Source of the DNA: Ulva prolifera
Taxonomy: Eukaryota; Chlorophyta; Ulvophyceae; Ulvales; Ulvaceae
DNA length: 64,000 nucleotides
Reading direction: 5' to 3'
Assembly (NCBI GenBank): GCA_023078555.1
Contig: CM041198.1
Coordinates: forward strand, 9,161,836 to 9,225,835
Within the stretch, counting starts at the first letter, position 1, and each line of letters starts with the position of its first letter. Made by a program: the position numbers and the translations under genes. The notes under the pieces were generated by a model, which was given only the letters and a program-made list of their open reading frames with translations, was not told the DNA's origin and ran no database searches. Of the stretch, positions 19,102 through 30,928 are shown one piece after another.

Positions 19102-22076
19102 ACTGTTTCAAGCTGCACAAGATGCTCAAACCTAGCACAATGTGTCATTTGTCACGCAATCATCAGCCTTTACCTCCTGATCGATCCGTTATGGCGTCGC
19201 GTTTGAGCTCAGTTCGGCTTCGGTGTTTCGCGGACAATGCATTAGCAACGTTGCTCGCTCGACATTTCGCGAGATATCCGAGAGACACCGTTTCGAAGCA
19301 ATTGAAAGCTATTGACAACACAGCATCGATGGAGCGATCAAGATAGTCGCCATGATTGCAGAGCAAAATCCCACCGATATTCTGTAGTCTAGCAGCGATG
19401 CTGTATGTGCTGCTGCACGCGTGCCAATCGTCAGGGCGCTCGTCGGCCACACGCCAGAACTCCATGATCATGACCATGTGCTGTCCAATCCACATTATCA
19501 TCGACATTGTATAATTGTGGTCAGTTAGCTGAATACCATTCCGTGCTGCGTGCGAGTATAGGGATGAAGTCAGGCCTGAGGTCGGAAGCGTTTCAAATCG
19601 TGCCTGTCATGGCATCTGGCGCGGGTCGAATATCATGCTGTCGTGCAATGACCACGCTCTGCATAAGTGCTGGAGTGCAATCTGCATATGTCATAGCTTC
19701 GCGGCTATCTGAAGGGTCGACGTGTTGCTGTCCCACGAGACCGCAGCGCGGACGGCGCAACAGTGCGACGTCGTATGGCAACTGGACTCTATCGTTGCGT
19801 TGCTTAGGCGGGTTTGGACCGTTGGTGTGTACCTACGCCGGGTGGGTTTTCATCTGAGACCAGCACACGCCAGGCCAGTGCAGGATGACCGCGGTACTCG
19901 ACTCAAGGTCGAGCGAATACAGGAAGCTAGCAGGCGGTGCTGCACATTGCATAAGGATTCTTTTGAATAAGAACGCAGTCCACTGTACAGCGTGAACACC
20001 AACTCCTCTGCGATTTTCCGTTTTGCCTCTTCTATGCACCATGTGTACCTGAGATACTGGCTTATGAGTGCTGCAGTGCCACCTTGGCATGGGTGTACCA
20101 AGCAGATACTCCACTCCAGTGTGAAACAGTTCAGGAAGGTCGGCTTTTCGCACAGTGCAGCCTCACGGCATCGTCTTGCGGGAGATGATTGCCAGAAGCA
20201 TGAGCAGCCACTAATGGCACCTGATCCTGCAGTACCCTTGAGTTTGCAAAGCTGCCTCTACAATTCGACTCCACAGATCATGATTGCTCTCGTCTAAGCC
20301 ACAAAGCGCACTAAAAAGGGTGTTCCGAACGCTAACGTTGTCGCTGGGCAACATCTGGATCTTGCCATCATCAAGCCCACACCCCAAGCTGTGCGAACTT
20401 TCAACTCCCTGAAAAGGCATGGTCTCTTGAACCCAAGCGCATGCACCAGCTTTGTGCGTTGTCAGGCTCTTATGGCTTAAAAGTAGCTCTGAACTCGATG
20501 CCACAGTGTACTGTTCCCCACACCGAGCTCATGCTGTACTTGCTACAAGTGCGCACGCGCCCTATGCACAACAGTGTCTTGCCCTGAAGCAGGTGCAGTG
20601 CACAGTCCAGAGCAAGAACATCAGCAACAAGACGCGTCTCTGTGATAATTAGCAGGGATATTTTATGCTACACTGGGCCTAGTCAGCTGCTCCCCGGCCC
20701 TCCACAAACTGGCAGACTTCAAGTCTGACGGTGCAGATGTCCCTGCCCTCGGCAATAAGACCTTATTCACGAGATGATCCTGGTGGCTCTTGGGAACTCT
20801 GGGAGCGAGCTGAGCCAGACCGTCTGACTACTTATGAGAAGTGGGAAAGTCACTCATGCCGTTGCTGACAGCATTTTAATCCTGTGATTCTTCACTGGCA
20901 TGCAGTGACCGATGATTGGGCTCAACAATGTACCGAGGCTGCCTGTAAGTGAGGTAGGCGTCGGTGATGGCTGCCACTTGTGAGTTGGGTGCCATTGCTC
21001 TCGCCTGTGATCGTTTCATCGTGCATGCATGGGTATTTCTTACCCCACAGTGCACTGCGGTGCAGCTGGCTGCTCCAATGCAAACACAAGCAGCAGTTTC
21101 GTCGGCGAGTGGACGTTTGTGCATGCAATGTTCTTTGTAGCATCAGCCATCCACGTTTAGATTGTGTGTATAGACTGTGTGTATTCATCATTGAAGAGCC
21201 ATGTCCAAATTTCGCATTTGGGCAGATGGCTGCACGATAAAGATGTGAGTGAAACACCACTTGTTTATCCTGTGCATTGTGCGCACATCTAGCGGCAGTT
21301 GGGCTGCCTTCGTGAGCACGCTACGCATTGGACCTGACGAGCTGGGGACGAAAAGCACATGCCACATTGGGCGTACAGAAGCCCATGAGTGGAAAGCACG
21401 GCAGCTGAAGTCCAGAATATTGTCGTGGAGACACGTTTGCTGGCAGAGATGGCCGATCAGGCGGGTCAGAGGCCTGTCAGTCCCGCGCGACTGCCGAAAT
21501 CAGCAAAAGCTATGTTCAAGGCTATGGCTGGTCCGATGGTGGCACGTCGAGCATACAGAAGGTAGACACTGCCATGCTCAAATGTTCTCCTGCATGCGTT
21601 TGTTGTACTGTGTGAAACGGCCATATGACCGTGCCCGCAGCGGTGCGCGCTCCGTGGTGTCGGTACGTGCCCGACTTTAGCCCCGAGGGCCACCGGCATA
21701 CAGAACAGTTGCTCCAGCAGACGTGTTACGAACGTGATATGCCGGTGCAAACCTGAAATTGAAAGCAATGCGCCTGATTAATTCATGACGATGGCAGATT
21801 GTGACGTGAAAGAGTCGTGCTTCGCTGGAATTGCACCTGAGCTGACGACGCGGCTGCAGCGTGCCAAGCTGCTGCAGACGCTGCATCTCATTCGCACCAT
21901 GGACGCACACAGCGTTCTTGCATGGAACACCGGCGGTGATCTGCGTGTGCTGTGTTCCTGCGGTGCAAGCATTTCAATATCTGAACTGCCACCTCATTTG
22001 CGTCCCGGTTGCAAGAGGCGTCCCAAGGCGTTGCCCCCCCCCCCCCCGCGCCACCCACATGCATGCGCTGCCGCAG
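19102..22076. other. Intergenic region between ATP sulfurylase and the hydrolase gene
   Basis: No gene is firmly supported. Base composition is less GC-rich than in the flanking exons. The divergent promoters of both flanking genes must lie here. An open frame beginning at 21785/21791 (MTMADCDVKES...) could be the first exon of the downstream hydrolase gene, but I found no convincing phase-2 donor to join it. A C-run occurs near 22035. Confidence 0.4.
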
Positions 22077-25000
22077 GTACCGTGGCACATGGCGGCAGCA
22101 CATCCGTATGGAGAATTCGGGGCCCATCCTCCTCATCGCCCTCATGTGGGGCCTCTACTCCATCGACGTCGGCACCCTGCACCCCTGCGACGGCTCCGCC
22201 CCCGCCGCCGCCAACCCCCCACGGGACGAAGGCCTCAGCATCCGCTTCGTGTGGGCCTACGAGGAGGCTGCCAGCCGCGCCTCCGCCGCCGCCACGGCGC
22301 TCGTGTACCTGCTGCTCTCGTACCTCGTCGTCCGGTACGAGCGGTCGCTGAAGATGCGGTGGTGCACGTGGGCGACGGTCGCCGTCGTCGTGGCGCTGCT
22401 CGCGCTCGCAGTGCAGGCGGTGGTGCAGGACGTGGACGAGGGCAAGAACCTGCAGCTGCGGCAGGAGATCGTGTGGGCGTGGATCGCCCTGCAGACGACG
22501 CTGCTGGCCGTCGCGTTCTTCCGGAAGAAGCTGCTGCCGCGTGCGCGCCCGCCGCTGCCGGCGTGCTGTGCATGCTGCGCTGTGCTCTGGCTGGTCAACT
22601 GATGTAGCCGGAAGCTGCAGCACGCGAGAGTAGCTGCCGCATCTGATGGGGATCACGCCCGTTCCTGTTTTACCCAGACGCACCCGATGCCGCAGCTGTG
22701 CATGTGCCGTTATGCCTAGTCGCTGGGAGCCATCCGCGAACGTGCTGCCTGAAAAAGAGTTTGTATCATCCCACGTTGCAACGCGGTGTTCATGAGGGCG
22801 CGGTGCAGGGCTGAACGCGAGGGGCTACCTCGTGGTGCTGGACCTGCGGGAGCACACCCTCGAGGCCGGCGCCAGCAGCGACCTCCCGGAGATCTGGGAC
22901 CGCTTCCCGCCCTTGCAGCAGTACCTGCAGCGCGAGTACTCCGACAGCCCGGCCGAACTCATCTCCTTCAAAGGTGCTGCTGCTCCAGTCTGTGCCGCCC
23001 CCGGCTGCCGGCACGCGCTCACAGCACCCCTTCAGCCTCCGCCATGCGAGCGTAAGCCGTGCGCAGTCAGGGTTCCGGCTGCGCCGTGCATCACGCGCCT
23101 GCCATGCCTGCTCCTTACCTGTGATGATGTGTCAGTCCCTTTCTTGTTCCGTTGAGTACATCAGGCGAAGCGTCTCCTGGCTGCAGTGGAGGTGCCGCTC
23201 ACGCCGTGCCTGTGGCCACGCAGGCACCTACATTGACAGTGCTACGCACTGGTGCACGGGGGGGAAGGAGCACACCGCCGTCTTCGTCGGCGCCCTCGAT
23301 GGCAATGGCGCCCCGCACGGCGTCGGCGCCTGGTCAGACTCCTTCAAACATGGGGAGTTCCTCGTCGGGTGTGCAACCCCCTGCGGCTGTACGTTGACGG
23401 CAATCGCATGCATGCTATTGTTCTACATAGGCACCTGCACCAGTGGGGAGAGTTGCCGCACTGAGATCGCCCCCACCGCGGGGCCTGCAGCATGCCGACG
23501 CGTGTGTGCAGGCGCTTTGTGCACGGAACGCCGGTGGCCCCGATGCGTGCACACACCAACTCCGGCAGCAGCAGCATTGCGTACCGCGTCGCCGTGCTGT
23601 CGTGCCGCGCCGACGGCACCACGAACCGCGGCAGCTTCGTTGGCGCGATGCCGCGGCAGCCGCTGCGCGCCGGCGTCGCCTCCGTCGAGTGCTGCACCTG
23701 TGGCCTCTTCTACAAGGGCTTCCCGAAGGTCACCTGGATGCAGGTGCGCCACCTCGCGGCCACTGCCTCAAGCGTAGACTTGATGTCTGCACATGCATAT
23801 GAACCACAGCAGGAGGGGCACCCACACTCGACAGCCATGCTCTCGCTTTGATCCGGAGGCCAGAACGCACATCCTCACAAGTGACGTCTTGGAACACACA
23901 CATGCAACAAACACAAATGCTCAGGCACTTGATGGGAGGATCGCGTCGAAGGCCAGCGCTACATGTGCTGTGCAGACCCCAACAGCCATCGCCGCGGCGG
24001 CTGTCAGCAGCCCTCGCGCCAGAAACCATTCTGCTTCCGTGGCGTTTGGGGACACAGAGCGGGGCTTGGGCGCAGCAGGGGGTGCTGGGCCACACCAGCC
24101 GGGGCCCGCGGCGGCGGCGCCGCGGCCCAGCAAGCGAAGCAGGCACGACTTGTGGGGCAGCACGTTAGAGGAGGGCCCCCGGGGGCTGAGCAGCCTGTCT
24201 CCCTGGATCTTCAACGCCTCCAATGCCATCCTCGGTGCGGCTAGCTCAGTTGAACTGGAGGTTATCGGAAACCTCGCCGCACCAAGTCTGCTGACTCGCC
24301 ACCACCCGTCACAGATCTGAGGCAGCAGCTGCCCCAGTCGCTCTGCCTCTCGCATCACGTACAGCCCAATGCACTGACCCCGCTACAGCACCGTTTGTGG
24401 GGATTCTGCAGAATTACAAATGATGAGAGAATGATAGTCTCTACTCACTATCTCTGAGATTGCGTAGAATAATCTCATCGACACGTGCACCCAGCATCCC
24501 TGTCAGCGCAGATATACTATGCACTCAACCTTCCGTGCGTCACGCCCTTGCCCATCTCATGCCCGTCACCACGACACCGCCAGGATGTCCTACAGCCGCA
24601 AGTGCCCCCCAGGGCCACACCTCAGCACCCCGTTTGCACCTAGCCGTCGCAGGGACGCGGCGCACCGGACCCATGCAGCCACCTTGCAGCAATGACCGAG
24701 CAGAGAGTTGCTGCAGTGGGCGGTGTCGAACATGCTGCGCCTGTGTTGCAGGGGAGGACGAGGGCGCCGCCGAGGGCGGGGGCTACGAGGCGCTGCTGTT
24801 CATCCACGGCTTCAACTCCGACGTCGACAGCGTGCTGTGCCTCGTCGGCCAGCTGCTCTCCCTCGGTAGCTTCCCGCCGTCCATCATGGCCACCATCTTT
24901 GCCTGGCCCTGCACTGCCAGCATCTCGTACCCCCTGGTGCCCCCCCACCACCCTGCTGTGATGCAGTCCATCCGGTAGGCTTGCATGCTGAGTGTCCTTC

Positions 25001-26631
25001 GCCAGTTGCTGAGTACTCCACTGTCAGCGGGATCTGGTGAACACAAAGTGCAAGCAGATGAGCACGGTTTACATCCTCCCAAAAGGTGACACTGCTGCGC
25101 GGCTTGCAGGGCTACAAGGTGACCAAGTCAGACTTTGTGCGGCAGAGCTTCCGCGCGGCGCTGGAGTACCTGCGCGCGGACGGATGCAGCAAGGTGCTGC
25201 ACTGCTAGGCTACATGGCAGTGCAATAGTGGACCCGCTTGCGGTCCCCCCTTGCACGCAGTCCCAGACAGTCCGGTGACCACCGCTGCTCCAGCCATTCG
25301 CGCTAGTGTCTAGCGACATGAAGGTGCCTATCAGTAACAATGTCCTTCCAAAACCATGTGCAGGCATCTTGAGACGGGTCCATGCCAGAAGCATGACAGG
25401 GCATCCAGTTCGGAGTGATTCTGTGTCATTTGGCCCACCGCCCACCCCTCTTGCAGCCCACCCTCACACCACCGTGCTGCCGCAGGTGCACATCCTAGCA
25501 CACAGCATGGGCGCGCGGGTGCTGGCCGGCGCCGCGGACACCATCGCTGACGCCTTTGCGCCCCCGGCCGCCGCCGCAGCCGCCACCAACGGCCTCGCCG
25601 GCAGCCGCTCGTTCCACCTCGGCAGCGTCATCCTGCTGAGCCCGGACATGGAGCTCGGCGAGTTTGCCGGGCACACGGGGCCGCTGCTGCGGTCGGTGTG
25701 CGACAACGTCGTCGTGTACGGCGACGAGGCGGACTCGGCACTCAACATCGCGTCAATTAGCGCTGGGCTGCTCTTCAAGGTGTGGCCGGGGCTCGCGATG
25801 CCCGGCCTTGCGGAACACTGGTGCGGCCCCCTCCCTGTGCAGCCTATATGTTTTGCCGGGTACCTCATGGTGGAACTGCACCAACATCTGCAAGGGCACA
25901 GGCTGATGCATGGGAAAAAAAATGGAGCACATTGGTTTCGATGCAGTGGCGGTCTAGCGGTTTCCGTCCGCTTTGCACATGTTGAACTTCCTGTGACAAG
26001 CTGAAGCCAGTGCAAGGTTGGAAACACTGGGATCTATAATCGCAGCATCTAGAGCCTCCGGCACAGGTGATTGTGGAGTGAAGCGTCTGCTTGCATGCTG
26101 GGGCAGCCTCCCGAGCGCTCGCCTCATCGATCGCTGTCACTGATTGCTGCCCACTGCCATGTACCCGTGGCGCTCGCCTGCTGCCCTCGTGGCGCTGCTG
26201 TTGCGCCGCTGGAACATTGCACTGGGTCATCGCAACCTGCACATTGCACTGGGTCATCGCAACCTGCACTGCCGCTGACAGCGCAAACATGCATTGCATC
26301 TGTGCACCATGTGCTGAATGTTGTTGCTGGGGTGTTGTGCAGTGAGCGGCTTGGAATCCCTCTGGGCAGCAGCCTGGGGCGGCACTGCCGGCCGGTCTTT
26401 GGCGAGGGGGGCGCGCTGCTGGACGTGGACGTTGTGGTGACGTCGCATCTGCAGAGCAACCTGCACGGCATGCGCCACAACTTCTTCCACCTCAACAGGG
26501 AAATGGTCTGCGACATCCGCGACGTCGTGGTGCATGGCTCGCGCGCCCGCGACCGCGTCTCGCGCCTCGAGTACGCCGGCCGCAACGTCTTCTCCTTCCT
26601 CGTTGCCCCGCCGTACGTCGTTGCTGCCTAG
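22077..26631 (+). CDS. Membrane protein with MORN-like motif and DUF900-like alpha/beta hydrolase domain
   Basis: Nine exons join in consistent phase: 22077-22540, 22809-22973, 23224-23368, 23512-23743, 23976-24234, 24752-24936, 25110-25193, 25486-25751, 26343-26631, about 695 residues plus any upstream N-terminus. Exon 1 has four hydrophobic segments (ILLIALMWGLYSI, ALVYLLLSYLVV, TVAVVVALLALAVQAVV, WAWIALQTTLLAVAFF). Exon 3 has a MORN-like motif (FVGALDGNGAPHGVGAW). Exons 6-9 form a serine hydrolase fold: ALLFIHGFNSDVDS (oxyanion strand), the nucleophile elbow VHILAHSMGARVLAGA at 25486-25533, VILLSPDM, and DSALNIASERLGIPLG. This matches the DUF900 esterase-like family known mainly from bacteria. 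Exon 1 starts in mid-codon, so either a 5' exon exists or translation begins at ATG 22108. The exon 8 donor (GC|GTCAAT) is the weakest junction. TGTAA at 26991. Substrate unknown. Confidence 0.72.
26214..26267. repeat. Tandem 27-bp duplication in an intron
   Basis: Two perfect adjacent copies of a 27-bp unit beginning ACATTGCACTGGGTCATCGC lie in the last intron of the hydrolase gene, 75 bp before the final acceptor. Confidence 0.95.
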
Positions 26632-27816
26632 CCGGGTGATATGCAGCCGCTGGCGGTGGGACGGGGGGAGGGGGGGGCGCGGTATGAGGGCGCCGGGCTT
26701 CGTTGGGGCGGGTCCAATGCGCAAGCCTCGACTTGGTGTGGGACCCCAGTTGGCACAAGGTCAGCGGCGGTGTCAGGCGTGAGCAGGAGGGCGGCATAGA
26801 AGCTCGATGCTCCAGGAGACTTGCGGGGGGGTGCGCCCCACAGTCGAGGCTCGGGCGGCAGTGCCGGCCGAGTGGTGCAAGTGGCCGCCCACTTGGCCCG
26901 GTTTGCTACAAGCTGAAAGCTTGAGGCCGCTGCAGGTGACCCCGACGTATGTTGCGTGGGTCAGCCCCACGGGGTGGTCGCGCGGTGGTGTGTAAACACG
27001 TGCAAGGCTGAGCGCATGCGGCGGGACGCTCCCTCCGCGGAGGCTGCAGCTCTATGTCTTTGAGATGGATGTGGGCTTGTAGGCGGGTGTTGGGTCGCCT
27101 TGCAGCATTGCTAGGGCTGCCATCCAGAATTAGATCGCAATATTTGGATTCATTCTACGTGATCGGGCCCGAGGACCCAACGCTGGTGTTGACACTGTGT
27201 GCTGGGCGTGGGACCAGACCAGTCATCATGATCATGGGCTGCCTTGTTGAGAGGAGATCTCGAGCCTCCGTCACCTTGAGTCTCTGTCACCCAAGACCTG
27301 CTCCCCAGAAGCTGTTCCTGTGCAGATGCATGCAAGTGTGTGTGTGTATTTAGCTGCAGTGCACGCCTGCAGCTGATGGAACTATAGCATATGCAAATAT
27401 TTGCAGTGCGAATGCGTCACCCTTGCCAGGATTCCCCTCGAGTGAGGCGACGGAGGGACGTCATCGACAGTATCTCCATGTGTGAGATATCTTGAGGTAG
27501 CGGAGGCCGAATACGTATCTCGAGATAATCCGCTTCTGTCTAATCAGTTTGTTTGCGGTGCAGCCGCCGCGGATCAGAAAGGCAGATTCACGTTCATGCA
27601 TTGCGTGTCGGCAGGTGTGCATGCGTCGTGACTTTCAGGCCGCAAAGTTGGCACCCCAGAACGCGTGCGGAGTGTCGGTCGTCGTGGTCCAGGTTCGGAA
27701 TACTCTCTGCAGCGCTAGCACAACCATCACCCTCCCGAGCCGCGCAGTGAATATACCTGACCCTCGACATGCCACATAGCACCAGATACCGCTGAATAGT
27801 CTGCTTGCAGACAGCG
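26632..27816. other. Intergenic region between hydrolase and LRR genes
   Basis: No gene recognised. It holds the hydrolase 3' UTR with a TGTAA at 26991-26995, then about 800 bp of less GC-rich sequence leading to the LRR gene promoter. Confidence 0.5.
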
Positions 27817-27823
27817 TATATAT
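27817..27823 (+). promoter_or_regulatory. Candidate TATA box
   Basis: TATATAT, 103 nt upstream of the ATG of the Skp1/BTB-LRR gene and in the right orientation. Position and sequence fit a core promoter; there is no further evidence. Confidence 0.35.
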
Positions 27824-27925
27824 CCTCATCGCAACCACCCGCACACTCTAACAGAACATTGTGCAAGGTACTAGCTGTGCACCGATTACAGCCTCAGTCG
27901 AAGTTCACTACAGTCTATCTACATC

Positions 27926-30900
27926 ATGTCTGCACTTGACGTTGTGCAGCTGTCTCTCTCTGGCTGCGATGGGGAAATAGCTCTAGGTGACAAGCCAATC
28001 CTGGTTGATCGCAAAACCATCCGCGCAAATACAGTCCTCCTACGTTGTTTGGAGCATTCGTGTGACGAAGATATGTGCACGCTGCGGTTTCCTGCGAATC
28101 TGCATTCCGCTCTCAGAACATGGGTCCTGGCTCAGTCGATGCCCAAGTCCAGCCTGCCCTGTGTCCTTTGGCTGCCAGACATCGTACAGGTGCGCAACAC
28201 TGCAAGCGCCGTAGTTTCATCGTACACACAGCAACGTAGTTTTTGCAACGGAGTCTGCGCGAAGTTGCATGCCATGCAGTATCTGGCCTTGCCGGTGACA
28301 GTACTAGTGATACAAGCCTGATGCGACCATCGAATGCGAAAAACGTTGATCTGACTCAGTCAAGTATAAGCATGCTCCCTTATTTACTTGGTAGCTGGGC
28401 GCTGTGGCCGTCCTGGCGAAGTCAAGGCACTCGCATGGCCTCGCTGTTGCTTCTGACACGTCCCGCTGTGCAGATTTCGGACATGCTGAACGCGCCCGAC
28501 ACCCGCAAGTGGATCGGAGCTCTTAGCAGAGCCTTGCCGCCTCTCATCGCGACTTCTGATCACCAGCTGAGTGAAAAAGCGGCCACCCTCCGCGAAGAGG
28601 AGGCCGACGTTGTCGGTCCTCTCTTGCGGTCCGACAACGCTGTCCCGCGTCACTGCTTGCTAGCATGCGGACAGTCCAGCCTCACTACGGAAGAGGCGAA
28701 GATGGTCGCTGAGGCCGTGAAGCAGCTTCCTTCCCATGTTCAAGATGATTTGCTGAGCGGAGTAGTCCACACGTTAGGAGGAATTCGTGCAGCGCTGGTC
28801 GCTGTTCCAGACAGGGACATGCATCCGCTGCTGCTGAGTGCCTCTCGCGACGAAAACGGATCAAAGTTGTCCCTGGACATCTCGGTCATCCGCACCCACT
28901 CAGCAGACACCCCGGAAGGTCTGCGCCCGCTGGCTTTGCTGTCTCACGTCCAATGCAGCGCCCTCAAGCACCTCGAGCTCTGCGCGCCCCGGCTTCCCTG
29001 CACCCAAATCCCAGGGCAAATTGGCTGCCACGGACCAACGCAAACCGATATCGGTGATGGCATCAATGCGCCCGCCTTTTCCTCGGTCCTGGCGCTCGCC
29101 ACCGGCTTAACGAGCCTCAAGCTGGCACACGTCAACCTCACGGCAGCAACCATCGAAGAGATCGCAGCCACTCCCGCCCTGATGCCCAGCCTCCAGTCCC
29201 TCTCCCTCACTGGCTCGATCCACAACACACGAGCCATCACGGCCGTTGCGGCCATTCTCCAAGCCGCCCCTGCCCTCCAGCGACTCGAGTTCATCAACTT
29301 CGCCCCATGCCAGTCCTTGCACGCCACCCCCGACAGCGAGCAGCAGCGTATCGTTCCGCGCCTGCCGCCGAAGCCAGAGCGACGGGCGCTCTGCGCCGCG
29401 ATGCACACCATGCTGCGCTCCGCGACCCGCCTCACGAGCCTCTCCCTGCGCACCGACTGCGTCCAGCTCCCCACCCAGATCGAGCTGCCTCTCCTCAAGA
29501 AGTTCCAGGCCGACTGCGGGCTCTGCCTGGATGCCCACCATGACGACCCCGTGCCACTCCACCGCGCCCTCGTCTGCCCAGCTGCGGAAACGGTCAGCCT
29601 GCACATGCATGAGTGCCAGTACAGCGACGTCACGCACTTCCGCGACTTCCAGTACTCTGACTTTTACATCGAGGAGGACCCCCCGCTGCTGCACGGTGTC
29701 ACGGCCCCGCCCCCCCAGGACCCCGAGGCGGGGCCCTGCTTCCCGGCCGCGCACACGCTGACCATCGGGCCCTGCCGGAAGATCGGCTGGTGCCGGCTCC
29801 GCCAAGAGATGCACTACGTATCCCTGCACACACCAGGTGAGTCTCCCCGCTGCTGATCTCCGCCGCACCTGCACCCCTGCTCCTGCCCCTGCCTGATTTG
29901 CCAAGACGCCCGTGACTGGGGCGCCTTTGCACGCACAACCTACTCTGTCAACACAGATCAATCCACACCTCGTGTACTCCCTCGGAGCAATTGTTGTTCA
30001 TGCATGACTCCGCCCGCCATCGCACATGCAGTCGCAGCACTGCTGCACTCATTCGGCTGGGCCCTCGGCCGCGGCGCGGCTCAGGCCCTCACAGCTGTGG
30101 TCACATGCAGAGCTGCGTAACTTTGAGCTCAACCACGCCGACGACGTCGGGCTGTTCACCGTGCTGCGCTCCGCAATGCACGCGCGCTGCCGCCCGACCA
30201 TCCGCAACATCTCGCTGATCTGCGGGGTCAGCCAGGGCATCCCCGCATGGGATGTCGCACGCGCCTGCCTCAACCACGCCATCACCTTCCTGCCGCTCTT
30301 CACGGGGCTCGAACAGGTCACGCTGCCGGCCAGCGCCGGCGACGGCCCCCTGCCAACGGGCCGCCTCTCGAGCGTGCTGCGCCGCATGCCAAACTGCGCA
30401 GCCGTCACCATCGCACAGCCGCCCAGGATGCGGGACGCCAAGGGGCTGCTGCCAGAAAAGGCGAGCGGTGGGGACGCGCTGTACCTGCTGTCCGAGCAGG
30501 TCCTCACCGAGGACGGCCGGCTGGCGCCGCTGCCGCACATCAAGCTGCTCGAGCTCCTGGACTTCCGGCTGATCGACACTCCGCTCAACCGGCGGTCGTT
30601 GCACAAGTGCCTTGCACCATTCGTCGGGGTGACCACGCTGCGGTTCCGCTACAGCAACCCTGACATCCCGCCGCCACCAAAAGTCATGTGCACATGGTTC
30701 GTCGTGGCGGCGGCGCACTGGATGCCAAACCTGGAGGCTGTGGTCGTCGTGCGTGCAGTTCCGAACCGTTGCGTACAACGGATTGTGCTGTTCCCGCTGC
30801 CACAGCCTGCCCGCAGCGCTCAGGTCGCCCCCATGGCTGAGGAGCCGTGCCAGCCTGACCTGGCTGGCACCAAGCATGGCCGCTGCTGCGACTGCTGTGG

Positions 30901-30928
30901 GCTCGAGATGCAGTGGGAGTTCTGGTAG
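27926..30928 (+). CDS. Large protein with Skp1/BTB-like N-terminus and degenerate leucine-rich repeats
   Basis: Three exons join in phase: 27926-28189 (88 codons), 28474-29836, 30111-30928, giving 814 residues. Exon 1 resembles a Skp1/BTB fold: VQLSLSGCDGEI, a strand-turn-helix segment, LRCLEHS, then LRFPANLHSALRTW. The body has irregular LRR-like strands, such as LTSLKLAHVNL, LQSLSLTGSI, LQRLEFINF, LTSLSLRTDC, LEQVTLPAS, IKLLELLDFRLI and VTTLRFRYSN, separated by 25-60 residues. The C-terminus is Cys/His-containing (KHGRCCDCCGLEMQ). By analogy with BTB/Skp1-LRR proteins it may be a ubiquitin-ligase adaptor; that is inference. No close family was recognised, and the fold call rests on pattern only. 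A TATA-like motif lies 103 nt upstream of the ATG. Confidence 0.65.

Noticed and set aside
21785-22008. First exon of the hydrolase gene starting MTMADCDVKES
   Set aside because: Not excluded, but the next exon needs a phase-2 donor and none with a good GTG consensus was found, so it is not in the model.
23921-24358. Minus-strand frame of 145 codons over exon 5 of the hydrolase gene
   Set aside because: The plus-strand exon joins neighbours in phase with GT-AG sites; the minus frame has no acceptable neighbours or motifs.
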